Shown: piece after piece, positions 33,551-45,400 of the stretch
How the letters are laid out: every line of letters begins with the position of its first letter
Numbering within the stretch: the first letter of the stretch is position 1
Assembly (NCBI RefSeq): GCF_000182925.2
Contig: NC_026503.1
Coordinates: 2,542,001 to 2,606,000 of the forward strand
Length of the DNA: 64,000 nt
Reading direction: 5' to 3'
Source of the DNA: Neurospora crassa OR74A
Taxonomy: Eukaryota > Ascomycota > Sordariomycetes > Sordariales > Sordariaceae
Notes under the pieces: model-generated
What the model was told of the DNA's origin: nothing
What the model saw: the letters and a program-made list of their open reading frames with translations, nothing else
Databases searched by the model: none
Made by a program: the position numbers and the translations under genes

Positions 33551-35251
33551 ATGGAAAGCTCATCCCCATCCGCCACATCCGTCCCTGACGAGAGGGAGGT
33601 TCGGCGCGCTGCCCTTGTCGATCGCCGTCAGCGCCTAACCGATGCCCTGGCGCTTGCTCCCTATGATCTCATCCTCTACTTGGAACGAGCCGTCGTCTAT
33701 TCTGACCTAGCGTACCCCGACCTTGCGGCTGGCGATGCGTACCGTGCTCTCCTTTTGACAGACGAAGTTCTTAACGAAGGGTTCGAATATCACGAACAAG
33801 CCAAGGGATCTCTTGAGACCCACTCAACCAACCCTTATCCCAAAGTCTTGGACCATGGCAACCTTCTTGCCAACATCAAAAACACGACCGACGGCGAAGA
33901 CGGTGATGGATCCGAGCCGTACCGTCAACTGGCTACCACGGCCTCTGTTCGTTGCTTCCAGATCCTATCACTCAGTCTTCTCCTGTGCGGTTGTCTAGCA
34001 AGCGCGTCCGACTTTGTCGAAAAGGGTCTTAAGATTCTTCCCGGAAACAAGGAGCTCCTAGAAATTAAGGGATATATCGAACAGGTTGCCAGGAGGAGAT
34101 TGCGCTTGAAGCCCGACGAGCCGATCGATTTCCATGATCTTCCCGACACTGGTGCTGTGCGCCGCGAGATCTACCCCTGGAACACGTACGAGCCTGATCG
34201 GTTTTCGGAGGAGTCGTTGTCATTTCTGAACGGTCAGCTCGAAACGATGGCGCCCAAATGCGCCGTCAAGGTTTCGTGCCTACCCGTTCTCCTTGAAGGA
34301 GAAAGCAACACCGACGAATACGAGATCATCCCGACTTGTAACCAGCTGGGTCTCTTTGCGAAAGAGGATATTGCCCCTGGCGAGGCTGTCTTGAAGGAGT
34401 ACTCGTTGCTGACGGCGAACAATCGTCACAAGGAATCCACGTGCGATGCCTGCGGAACTGAGCTACCACCGCTCAAAATGCAAACAGAAGCCGTCAATTG
34501 CCCAGAATGTTATGATACTGTCTTCTGCGACGAGTTTTGTTTCTCTCAGGCCAATGAACAGTACCACCCGGCGGTTTGCGACAAGGACGTTGACTCAATT
34601 GCGAAGGACCCCGAGGCCAAGGATGTTGCCGAATCCCTGTACCTCCTCCTCTTGGCTCGTCTGCTGGCAATGTCAAACCATCAAGAGGTTCATCCTTTGG
34701 CGTTGAAGGAGATCAAGTACATCTGGGGAGACTTCGTTCCCACCCAGCTTAACGATATTGACTTGTCAGTCAACGCCGGCCCACCGCCCGAGTGGACCTT
34801 GCCGTTCTCCTTCAAGTATAACATCGAGATCCCTCTTCATGTCCTTGAAAAGATGGACATCGACATCTTCGAGACGCTCCCTCAACACGACCTGTGGGTC
34901 TTCAACACAGCGTACAGCAAGTTTCGTGGCACTGCGTCTGCCCGCAAGGGCTTGCGTGATGGGCGTCCCGAGGTAGCAGCTGTTCATCCCTTCTGGTGCT
35001 TGGCTAACCACGACTGTGACCCAAACGTGACTTGGGAATGGGGTGGTCGGATGACATTGTTCGCTCGGGAGACTCGAGTCGTCGGCAATCGGCCAGGTGG
35101 CATCAAGGCAGGCGAGGAAATCCTGAATCACTACTGCGACGTCGATCTGCCAGTCAAGGACCGAAGGGAATGGGCTCAAGGAGCGTTGGGCGGTTGGTGT
35201 ATGTGCAGGAGGTGTCGTGATGAAGCTGCCGCAGCAAACGGTAGTGATTAA
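33551..35251 (+). CDS. SET-domain lysine methyltransferase with MYND-like insert (SMYD/Set5-type)
   Basis: 566 aa, one exon, start CACCATGGAA. Layout: an N-terminal helical, TPR-like part (residues ~10-180, e.g. ALAPYDLILYLERAVVYSDL); the first half of a split SET domain (from ~235, NQLGLFAKEDIAPGEAVLKE); a Cys-rich MYND-like insert (~296-345, CDACGTEL...CPECYDTVFCDEFCF...HPAVC); then the SET core motif NHDCDPNVTWEW (~485), GEEILNHYCD (~520), and a post-SET zinc site WCMCRRCRDE. SMYD/Set5 proteins use S-adenosylmethionine to methylate histones (yeast Set5: H4 tail) or other proteins. NHDC replaces the commoner NHSC, and substrate cannot be told from sequence. Confidence 0.9.
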   Translation: MESSSPSATSVPDEREVRRAALVDRRQRLTDALALAPYDLILYLERAVVYSDLAYPDLAAGDAYRALLLTDEVLNEGFEYHEQAKGSLETHSTNPYPKVLDHGNLLANIKNTTDGEDGDGSEPYRQLATTASVRCFQILSLSLLLCGCLASASDFVEKGLKILPGNKELLEIKGYIEQVARRRLRLKPDEPIDFHDLPDTGAVRREIYPWNTYEPDRFSEESLSFLNGQLETMAPKCAVKVSCLPVLLEGESNTDEYEIIPTCNQLGLFAKEDIAPGEAVLKEYSLLTANNRHKESTCDACGTELPPLKMQTEAVNCPECYDTVFCDEFCFSQANEQYHPAVCDKDVDSIAKDPEAKDVAESLYLLLLARLLAMSNHQEVHPLALKEIKYIWGDFVPTQLNDIDLSVNAGPPPEWTLPFSFKYNIEIPLHVLEKMDIDIFETLPQHDLWVFNTAYSKFRGTASARKGLRDGRPEVAAVHPFWCLANHDCDPNVTWEWGGRMTLFARETRVVGNRPGGIKAGEEILNHYCDVDLPVKDRREWAQGALGGWCMCRRCRDEAAAANGSD

Positions 35252-36882
35252 GAAAAAGGAGAATGTGCTGTGGTGGAGAATACATTGGGATAAACACATG
35301 GCTGGGGAAAAGATAACGGAACTTACCCCTTTTTGGTATGATTGGACAGAAGCAGGGAAGAAATTTGATTGTGGATTTCACTTCTTTGTCGAATGGCTTG
35401 TCTAGAGGAAAAAGTATGGTGGGAATTTAGGCTACATCAGACATACCATAGTATGCTGCGCGGCGATACCCTCATACGTTTTGGCAGGTTGTGCTTGGAT
35501 TAATCCCTCCTTCGTCGTTGATATGTTGTTCTTGGTATGTTTTTTCTAAAAAGAATTATTTCTGGTTTTTGTTCCTTTTTTTTCTTAAGTATTCCTTTGT
35601 TCTTTTTTTTATACTTTTATTTTTATTTTTTTATATTTTCTGTTCCTTGACCCTCCAGCGAGCACACGGCATGTTGGCCACATCAAGAGATCCGGGTTGG
35701 GTTGTTGTTCACCCCGGGAATTCGCATGAATATTGTACAGTTGAAACACTAGTGAACATCGGGCAGTTCCAGTTGCCAAGTATATTTTGTCCTCCCGCCC
35801 GGGCTTCCAGAGGACTGACCGGCATTTGGGGATCGAGATCAGGGTGAACATCACAAAATACCTCTTTGGGCACTGGTACCTAATCCCTCACCTCGAACAT
35901 CAATGTGGATCATTATCGGTGCGGCATCACACCTTGATCGCTCACCTTATCCCTGGCACCTCCAATTTGTCGATGTTTGGTAGCCGCGAATGATTCGCAG
36001 CTGTTGATTTGCAAGCAATATCTGTTTCCTTTTCATCGATGATATCAATAAAGTTCCACCGTTAACTACGAGATGAAGAACAATGGCAAGGGTGTTAAGC
36101 GGAGGAAAGTACTCCGAGACTGAAAGTATCGAAAGATATAAAAGCAGGATTCAAAGGCACTTGACTTATACAATTTCGTCACCAAAAAAAATCATAGCAT
36201 AACCGACAAAGTACAAACAATCGGGTAATATAGGGATCGGTTTGGTGTACAGCCTTCCATCGGTGGATGCTAATGAGATTACTTCGATTATATGCAATCC
36301 GGAGTTCGTACATTGTTAGTAAGGTCTCTCATCGTAGCCGCTTTGCCGCCATTTTTCACCATCTCTCTGACGAATAACAAAAGCAACCATGAGGTCAGAC
36401 ACTCCCTCTAAGCCACCTCTCGGCCAGATTCCACACAAACTACACAAAGATGAACAAGTCGGGAAAGAGGGGAAGAGGTATCTTTGAAAGGTTTGCGTAG
36501 ACCGCAGCGACTGGTAGCAAAGTATAATTACAATCAAACAAAGCAAGCAAACTTCTTATTTTCCTTCTCCTGATATCCCATCCGTGCATACCCGCCAAAA
36601 AGCATGCACCCTTGACAGACAAAACAACTACACGTACGCGGCTAAAAGCCAAGGCCTTCATTCCTTCTCTTCCTTCCTTCCTTCCTTCCTTCCTTCCTTC
36701 GATCAAGGAAAAGTAGCACACGTAACCACGCATCCGAGTAAGAAACAATAGCCTGGCATAGTCAACCATTTGCCCTCCACACACAAGAAAGGAAAACACA
36801 GTTCAATTCCAACCATCACGCCTATCAGCCTTTAACGCCCATCCAAGCCCCGATTCTCTTGTGCCTTCCTTACATGGGGAGC
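35252..36882. other. intergenic between convergent SET and pac-3 genes
   Basis: About 1.6 kb of 3' flanks. A very T-rich stretch lies at 35537-35640 and a TTCC microsatellite at 36671-36700. No gene recognised. Confidence 0.5.
36671..36700. repeat. TTCC tetranucleotide microsatellite
   Basis: About seven tandem TTCC units; lies ~200 bp beyond the pac-3 stop codon, so probably in or near its 3' UTR (GGAA on the sense strand). A shorter copy of the same repeat occurs at 42413-42428, just beyond the MIO stop. Confidence 0.85.
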
Positions 36883-38923
36883 TTAGTTGATGCGAGGAAG
36901 AACTGGATAAAGAGGCTTCTCCGGTGCCGAAGGACCCGCCGCAGTCGGCTCATTCGGGCTCTTCTGCTGCTGTTGCTGCTGGTTACGCTGCTGCTGGTTC
37001 CGATCCGACGACTCGAGCACCATTGGGTCGATCCTGCTAGTGTCGTCCTCATCAAAGTCCTGCCTCTCCAGACGGGCGCGGATGCCTTGGCGAAGGTACT
37101 CAATGACGCGCATGTGCTGGAGCCAGTCGTCGTAGGTTTCGGGTCCGTTCACATCACCCGTCTCCGAATCCTCCGATGGCGAGCTGACTGTGGCCTGCTC
37201 GCTGGCCTTGGGGGTGGGCGCACGGTCGGCCTCATCGGCAGCGCGGCGCGCGCTTTGCAGGACACCGCCTGAGAGGCGGCGCTCGTTATGGGTGAAGTTA
37301 GAGCCCAGACCCGAGGTCGAGGGGTAGGGGAGACCTGGTCGGCTGGGCAGAGTCGGGTAGGAGACCGAGGGGGTAGAGCTGTGGCGAGAGGTGGGAGACA
37401 GGCTGGTGGAAGAGGTGCTTGGTGAGTGACCCGAAGTATACGACATGTTGCTAGGAGTGGGCGTAACAGCAGGGGTGCCGGCCGAGTGAGGAGAGGTGGC
37501 GCTAAGCGGGGAGGCGAGGGACGCGCCATGATACGGGTCGATGCTTGGGCGCGTTGCATACGTGGGCGAGTGGTGGCGCATATCCACAGCGGTGTTCTCG
37601 TAGACAGTTGCTTGCATTTGCTCAAGGAAGTGGTCCATTTGCTGGAGGTCCTCCTTGGTGCGAAGATTGGGCATGGGTGGGAGGTAGTAGTGCTGGGTGA
37701 GGGGATGATGGGCGCTGGCCATGCCGAGAGTGTGAGGAGGCTGAGCCATGTACTCAGTAGCCAGACCTCCAGAGTGAAGCCCCAAGGGAGCATGGAGAGG
37801 CATCAGAGCGCGGCCAACCGACTCATAGGAGGTCGGGTTGATTTGACGGCGCTTGACACTGCCAAAGAAGTCATTCAGGTCATCAAACTGACGCTTCCGG
37901 GCGTCAAAGGGAGCAGCCTGGTGGCCGGTGAAGTCGTTACGCTGGCCGCCCATGGTCTGGGCTGGGTAGTACATGGGGGCGTGATAGGGCTGGGATGCTG
38001 GGTACTGTGCGTGGTAGTAACTAGCCTGACCATTCTGGTGAGGCTGGCCAAAAGGGACTTGGTTAGTACCGCGCATATGGCCATTGTGATCATAGAAACC
38101 GGAGGGAGCTAGAGGCGAATTAGCCTCAAAGAGCATACAAGGGTGGCCCAGCACGAGGCCAAACTGAAGGAAACTGGTCTCCTAGATTTCCGGAAGACCA
38201 AATCGGAGCGTAGTGGTTATATACATACCCTTGTGAACTGGAGCCTGAGCTCTGTAAGCGCCATTCATGCCACCGTTTTGGTCCTGAGGAGAGCGACCCA
38301 CCAGAACCGAGTCGTCGGCATGAGTCTTGACATGCTTCTTGAGATCCTGAGGGCGCTTGAAGCACTTGCCGCAGAAATCGCACTTGTGCGGCTTCAGGGG
38401 AACGTGAACACGGACATGCGAAGTAATGTGATCGCGCTTCACCGTGGTGGTGCGGCACGAGTTCCACTGGCATGTGAGGTTAAGGTTGTTGGTGCTCTTG
38501 CGACCAACGTGCTTCTCGCAAATGTGTTCCTATTCATCATGTTAGGAAATCTCCACGTGGCGAGTCCCCAGAGTGTTGACATACGTAAAGCACCTCGGCG
38601 CTAGTGAAACGCTCATTGCACTCAGCCCATCGGCAGACAAGGCTCTCATCTTGAGCAGCAGCAGGGGCTGAAGAGTTGCTGGCGGTGGTGGGAGTGGTAG
38701 AGGGAGCGGGGGTGGTGCCGTTGGATGCAGAGTTGGATGAGTTGGATGAAGCCTCAGGCTTCATGGCATTGGCAGCAGTTCCGTTGGCGGAAGCGGCAGG
38801 GGCCGTGGTGGGAGTGGCAGCGGTAGCAGGAGCCGGAGTGGGCGTTGTTTGGGCCGGGGCCGGGGCCGGGGCCGCATTGGCGCCGTTGACAGTGCCGTTT
38901 TCCTGGGCTGGTGTGGACGACAT
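36883..38923 (-). CDS. pac-3: pH-response transcription factor PacC/Rim101 (PAC-3)
   Basis: C2H2 zinc-finger regulator of ambient-pH responses, activated by proteolysis through the Pal/Rim pathway at alkaline pH. Exons: 38923-38585, 38529-38229 and 38108-36883; 621 aa, which agrees with my recollection of the Neurospora protein length. ATG at 38921-38923 begins [10 protein letters not shown]. Three fingers in the first ~185 residues: [30 protein letters not shown] and [19 protein letters not shown]; intron 1 (GTATGT donor, CTAAC branch) cuts finger 1 after EVLY, and the join [19 protein letters not shown] is diagnostic. Intron 2's acceptor (CTCTAG) is inferred from frame and branch site. The rest is Ser/Pro/Ala-rich with two YPxL motifs, YPTL at ~464 and YPVL at 614-617, which in Aspergillus PacC bind PalA. 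The upstream DNA is full of PacC sites. Confidence 0.96.
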
Positions 38924-39825
38924 GGTTGCTGCTGTGTGACCGGATGGGGCGTATAAGTGGTATACCGAGGTACACACAAACCCAAGTACCGAGTACAACG
39001 GAGATCAGGTTATCCCGGGTGCCGATATCGCCGAGTGTGTGGTCGACCGATTTTCAGTGGTCGGTCCGGGTGCGGTTGGGCGACGGTTGGACGAAAGCGC
39101 GACAATGTGCTACACTGTCGGTTGGCGCGTGATAGTGACAGCCGTCCGAGTCAAGATGCCGGGACAGTGACAGCCAGACGAGGGACTGGGACGTGGGAGG
39201 TGTTCAAGACGAGACCCCACCAAGAAAAGCCAAGAAAAAATTGCCGGCGACTCCAATAGGAAGTCAGCTTGGGTGGAAGCTGCTGATACAAATCGGTTAT
39301 CGGTACCTGCAATTGGATGGGGTGCCAGTTGCAGTCGGTTGATGCGCGCGCAGGAAGAATCGCCAAAAAGCTCAGGTCGTCTGTTCGAAGTTGCAAGAGG
39401 AAAAAAAGACCCAACAAACACAAAGTCTTGAATGATTTAAGATGTTTGCAGAGAGAAAACACGTTGGATCAACAGGCGGGCCTTCACTGTCTTTATTCTG
39501 GCCTTGCTCCTTGGCGGTACTGGCGAAAAGACTTGGCAGCCTCTCTTGGCGGTCGCGGGCTCGGACGCCAAGCCTGCTCAGCCCGTCTAATTGGACCATA
39601 TCATTAGGCGTGATCCGGCACAGGTACCCTCTGTTTGTGGTGCAATGTGGCGTGCCTTTGGTCGATGCTGAGGGGTCCCGGTGCGGACAAGGCGCAACTG
39701 GGGTGGGATTACTGAAAGATACCACACAGCACGCGCTGTCTAGCTCCGGCCAGCTTGAACCACAGGGATCGCGCCACTCGGGGACACTAACAGCGCGACT
39801 TGTATGCCAAGAGGCGCCAAGGCCG

Positions 39826-39840
39826 TGCCAAGCCTTGGCA
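39826..39840. promoter_or_regulatory. palindromic double PacC site
   Basis: TGCCAAG-C-CTTGGCA: two GCCAAG hexamers tail-to-tail around one base, a perfect 7-bp-arm palindrome inside the densest site cluster. Confidence 0.65.
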
Positions 39841-41798
39841 TTACAGAAAATGGCTTGGCGATCCTCCACAGTCTCGTCTCCCCTCATTGCCCCCTTGGTG
39901 AAGTGGTCACACTTGTCGTGGACTCTTCACTGGCTCCTACGGCTGTCGCCTGTCTCGATTGCGCGCCATCCTGTTTCTCCTGCTTTGGGGCTTGCTTTGA
40001 ATGTTCAAGATCGCTTGGGTAGACGGTTGGTTTCTCGATGCCGTCTGTCGACATCTATTCGATCCCATGGCCAATCTCAAGTAGGAAGGAAGTCCCTTTT
40101 GTGTTTTGGGCTGTCTTTGAGCGTGCATGTGCTTGTGGACTCCCACTCTCTTCATCGCGGTGGGTGGGTGGGTGGCTACAGGTGGGGCCGTTGAGCCATC
40201 GTCCGGCTGCTGGCTCGTGTGATTGGTCAACCCCGTCTGGTGAATTTTGTCCTCTTACCCATTTACCACCCCATTGACCCATTTCCACCCCCTCCCAATC
40301 ATGGCCAGGAGTAGTGTACGGGGTAAAAGTCACCCGCGCATGAGGGCGGTGGGCACTCTTTGACTGCCAGACTGCAAAGGGAAAGGCCCCGCGGCCTGGT
40401 CATGGTCGGTTGACGGCGGATGAGCATGTCCGATTGTAGGTTTTCCGCCTCTGCGGATTGAAAGCCGCCGAGCTGTGTTCCGCAATCCACTGCCATCGGA
40501 CGGGACCAATTGCCCGATGATTGATCAAGCCCAGCAAAATGCTTTCTGGGGATGGCTTTTCACAAGGGGCAGCAGGAAGGTGAACAAAATGTTATTCAAT
40601 GGCACAACGGCAGACAGTGGCATCGGTATCTCATCAGATGGAAGCCAAAAGATGACGCTGAGTACTGCCAAGTCAGCCAAGGGCTTGGTCATTCTTGGTG
40701 CTCTTGGTCTTTACTTGGCCAACTTGGCGACTTGGTATCTCTCGGCAACCGCAATGTAGGGTAGTATACAATGCATGACGGAAGGCAGGTACGTACGTAC
40801 GGTGGAGGTATACACTACACGTAGAATAGCGGTTGTAGATGGCATCTGCGACATCGACAACTGCCCCGTTTTCAACGTCGAGACAATCCATCTATGGATG
40901 GCAAGCTCTAACCTTCCATCGTCGAAGAGCAAGATGGCCCAGTCAGGGGATAGGTAGACAGTCCAACTGGTGGATGATCCAAGCCATCGTTCCAACACAA
41001 CCAATCTGTCAACACCCAAAAAGGACATCGGCTGTGGACAGGGCCGGAGACCAGGACCATGCCAAGCGCTGCCATCCGCCAAGGTTGCTTTTCAGAACAG
41101 CCCCGGAACATCCTAGAGGTACCTATTTCCAGCGCCCAGAACTAATCTCCACGGCCCCGGGCCTCTCTAGGTAGCGACTCGATACCGGAGACGGTAGACA
41201 CGTGCTCACCCCGACTGCAGTCGCAAAGCCGCGCCTGTCAAGCTTGGGACAGAGGTTCGTGGTCTGGATTCTTCGCGAGTGGATTCGATATTTACACTAC
41301 GCATTATGGGTACAGGCGTCCACCCGGCCATCCACCAGCGGAGCCTCCTCCGGCGCCTCTCCAATCTCTCACGCTCACATATTATTTGCTCTTTGTGGCT
41401 TAGGCCGATTCTTCATTCTCATCGTCATGACCCAAGACGTTCCCGGTTGTGTCAAAATATATTGAGAGCGAGCAGTGCAAGTGACACATTGCGTGTTCTG
41501 GACTTTGAAGGGTTGCGAGCACGCTGCCCACCATTGAAGCCACTCCCGTCCGTCCATCTTTAGCCACACGGTAGAAGACATCTTGGCGCCCAGCCTCCCA
41601 TTGCAACACCAGGAACTTCTGGAAGAAAGGGAAAGCTGGATGACAAACAGGAAAAAAGAGCTCTTGGCTTGCTTGTGACACTGCTTGGTCACTGTTCACT
41701 GAGTCCTGCGAGCCGCCCGCCCAGGAAAGCCAAGAACTCCAAGCTTCCCAGAGAGTGTCCAAGGAAACACAAGACAACCAAGAAAACACACAAGACAG

Positions 41799-41834
41799 CC
41801 AAGACGACCAAGACGACCAAGACGACCAAGACAG
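41799..41834. repeat. 9-bp tandem repeat CCAAGACGA
   Basis: Three perfect copies of CCAAGACGA and a fourth, CCAAGACAG. Looser CCAAGA units continue through 41871-41907. It lies ~2.9 kb upstream of pac-3 within the CCAAG-rich region. Confidence 0.85.
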
Positions 41835-42467
41835 ACGTCCCAAGGCTTTTTCAACACTATTACAAGAATTACCAAGAACACCAAGAGGACCAAGAAGACC
41901 AAGAACAAGTTGGTATGAGGCGGAGCCTTGCTTGGCTTGTGTATACATAGTGAAGGGAAACCGAAAGGGGTGCAAGTCGGAGTCTATCGGTGACGGAATC
42001 GGTATTCGCAGAACGAAGAGGCCCAATGAACGTATATTCATTATTATCACATACACATACACTAGTAAGGTCAGAAACCCCGTGGAATGGTCTCTGCTGT
42101 TCAGTTTATTGGCTGTGTATGGTATTTTAGTTCATAGTCATCCGATGTTCAAGAGACCCACAGAAGTTCAAAGGCATCTTGGCTCATATCAGGAAAGGAG
42201 GGCAGGGGAGCGTGAGGGAGTTGGATGGTAAGTAAAGAAGGAGGGTAGAGTGAAGAAAGTGTCGGCCCATATGGTAAGTGCTACGATACTCATAAATATG
42301 ATGCCAACATGACAATCACCTTTACATACCAGAACCCTCACTACAGTGTATCACCCAGCAGTGGAATCCCCTTTATGTAACCGACCCGTTTTACCTTCTC
42401 TCCCTTTAGCCTTCCTTCCTTCCTTCCTCCCTCATTCCCTCCCTCCTGCCTCCACCTCCCCACTCAT

Positions 42468-45400
42468 CTACCGATACCTCAACTCCGGATTCGCCCTAAA
42501 GTTACACTTACACCTACACTCTGGCACCGGACACTCCTGATGCCTAGCGAACCACTCCCTAGCATGATCTAAATGCAGGACATGCTCACACTGCAAGCAA
42601 AATGTCGGAAACCTCGCCGCCATTTTATTCGTCATGTCCACCGCCGACATCTGATGATGAAGATCATCGCCTCCGTGATGAAGACTACCCATTGTCCCAC
42701 CTGCTTGGATTCCTGCTCCTCCTCCGTAACCACCTCCCGCAGCTGTACCTGATCCTCCTGGGCCTCCTCTACCCATCGTCCCCGTCCCTTCCGTACCGCC
42801 AGAGCCCGATAAGTCACTGCGCGGCATGCCGACGATTTCTAGACAGACGACGCACCGCGGCAGGTGACGTTTGCAGTTCGGACAGGAGATGCCCGCTTGC
42901 ACCATCTTCTCCGTGAAGGGGTTCTTACTGCTTTGCGCCGCCGCAGCCGCCGGCGGGAGTTGCAGGGCGTCGGGCGGAGGAGGCGGAGGAGGAATCGGGA
43001 TGTTGGGCGTGGTTACGCCTCCGCCACCACTACCCGAGGTTCCAGATGTTGGTTGTTGCTGCGCTGCAGCCGCTGCGGCCGCGGTGGCTTGGGCTTGGGC
43101 TTGGGCTTGTTGGGCGGCAGCGTGTTGAACCATGAAGCTTGGTATAGACGGGGAGGCGTTTCCAGGTAAGTGACCGCTAGGATTAGAGTTGTTGGAGGAG
43201 CTATTGTTGTGAGTGTGGAGACTCGTCGAGGCATCGCAGTAGACGCAGCGCAGGGCGATCTGACGACCTGGAGGCCTGAGAGTCGGACGACCTTGGTGCT
43301 TGCTCCGCTTGGTCGACTCGACGTCGAACTTGGCGCGGAGGAAGAAGGCGTGGTGCCGCTGAAGGTAGGCGCGATAGGCGGTGCGGAAGGCCGCGGCGCG
43401 CACATCGTCGATGAAGCGCGGTGAGCAGATGGATAGCGCGAGCGTAGCGGTCTGGAAGTCACCGAACTTGGAGACGTAGCGGGAGAGGATGTCGACGAGA
43501 GGGTCCGTAATGCCGGTCAACACGATTCCTTCGATGTTGCCGGCCTCCATGGCTGCTTCGGTTTCGGCGCGGAGCCAAACTGTCAGGGCGTCGTCGGGCA
43601 GATAGCGCACGGCGACGTACACGCGATCTCGGAGAGGGAGAGAGCGTTGGTTGGCAATGGTCAGCCAGTCACCCGTGGCAATAATGGATGAGATTGCGCG
43701 CAGATAGGGGTCGGTTTTGGAGGCCACGCGTTCGTCAAAGTCGAGCGCTTCCTTGACAGCGTTGTTCTTGTTCATTCTGTCTCCCTCTTGCGTGACGTTT
43801 CCTACGAGCTGCAGTGCGAGGGAGACAAAGAGGAGTTCAGGATGATCGGTGCTGGCTTGCTTGAGCACTTGCACAGCGCCCCTAGTATCGCCTCTGAAGA
43901 GGGCTTGAGCAGCCGCCATTGTGTGCCATACTGAGGCGTCTTTGCTCAGGCTGGAGATAGATTGTCCATCGATCAAATCTGCATCATAGTTTCGACCCCA
44001 TTTGCACATCTCGAGACACATTTCGCGATGGTGAGGACGCTTCGTATCGACGCCATCAAACTTTGGGAGCCCTAATTTCTTGTTGATGGCGTTCAAGCAA
44101 CGCTCCCAACCAGCTTGGTCAGGAGCATGTGAGTGGTCTGATAGCCTTGCTTGAGGTTTGCTCCCTATTTCCGTGTCAAAGTAGTGATAAGCAGAGAGAA
44201 GTATGAATTGGAACTTACCAAGATCGTTTGTCCACAATGTGTACACTCCCATATAGCTCAAATCAAGAGGATGAGACATCATCCCGCCATCTGAAGCTGC
44301 TTCGTCGGCTCCTGTCGCAGACACGACTCTGTTAGAAACCCAGCAGCGTTGGCTTGGGGCTGAGAATGAATTTACCTGTAATCCAAGCCCACATATCTTG
44401 AAGCCATGGGTCATCGGCCACGATCTGCTGATTTCTCCTATAGTTGAATAGATACCCTTCCTTTGCACGGAAGATCATGGTATGGTCAAGAATCACTTGT
44501 GCCTCTCTAGGAAAGTTGCTTCGATCCATGAGTTTCATTAGCAAGTTCTCATGGCGCTCCAATTGTCCTAACGGTTCACCTCGCGTGTTCAAGCCGTTTG
44601 GTGACCTTCCTCCGACCGTCATCCTCAGGGCCGCCAACTTCTCGGCAATCGGCGCGGTCGTAGAATACCCCTCGGGGAACTTCAAATCGCTAATCCTGTT
44701 GAAACCGTCCGGGCCTATCAGGTCAGTGTACACGTCCGACTGCATGGCGTCTTCAACAACCGCAGTAAGGTTTGCCTTGTCTGGCCCGAATAGCTGCTTA
44801 TTTGCCAACGCCTTCTCGGTCAAGAAGGGTCCCAGGATTTCCTGCGTTTGAGGAATCTCGAAGTCCATGGTTTGATGATAAGATATCCTTTCTAGAACAC
44901 TGTGAGTTTTTTGTTCGCCCGGGAGCCAAGGGTAGGACGGATCTTCAGGTGGTTCTTTACCTTCCAGTCCTCGGTGGGGTGCTTGCCACGGGATAAGCTT
45001 AAACGGGTACTCGGACGTAAAGGACGGTTTCTCCAATACATCGAAATTGCCATTTTTCCTCAAGACAAGCATTCTGGCTTGGGCAATGGGTGAAGGCATT
45101 GTGATCCAGTCAAAGGAGACAATTTTCTCGTGCTTGTGGCGGGTGTTGTCCAGATAGAAAGGGTCCATCTCGTACGATCTGGCTACCTCGAGTAGCTCCG
45201 GGCTGTGCTCAAACTGGTCACTAGGCTCCACGTATTCATGTCTCGTGTCCAAGATCCGGAGCTGGCCGGCCCGTGATAGCACGCCTAGCATACCGGGCTT
45301 GTCTCGACAAAAGCGAATGGAACGGATGTAGGAGGTGTTGGTGTCCTGGGCCGGATCCTGAGTAAGGACGCGCACCGCTTTTTCCAGACGCAAGGCTCCG

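Larger units (their letters stand above)
39229..41936. promoter_or_regulatory. array of ~21 GCCARG (PacC-type) sites upstream of pac-3
   Basis: GCCAAG or its complement CTTGGC begins at 39229, 39510, 39532, 39545, 39567, 39806, 39816, 39827, 39834, 39854, 40667, 40676, 40714, 40723, 41061, 41078, 41663, 41729, 41798 and 41931, with one GCCAGG at 40304. GCCARG is the established PacC/Rim101 recognition hexamer. Five sites fall within 54 bp (39806-39859), and four within 63 bp at both 39510-39572 and 40667-40728. The nearest is ~300 bp from the pac-3 ATG. Chance expectation for this length is about 1-2 GCCAAG, although Neurospora intergenic DNA seems richer than chance in this word. Confidence 0.7.
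38924..42467. other. intergenic upstream of pac-3, downstream of MIO
   Basis: About 3.5 kb: the pac-3 promoter region and the 3' flank of MIO. No coding sequence recognised. Dominated by CCAAG/CTTGG words, many of them full GCCAAG hexamers, and by a 9-bp tandem repeat at 41799-41834. Confidence 0.65.

Noticed and set aside
39442-40194. Plus-strand open frame of 250 codons in the pac-3 upstream region
   Set aside because: No domain; composition reflects the CTTGG/CCAAG-rich DNA.
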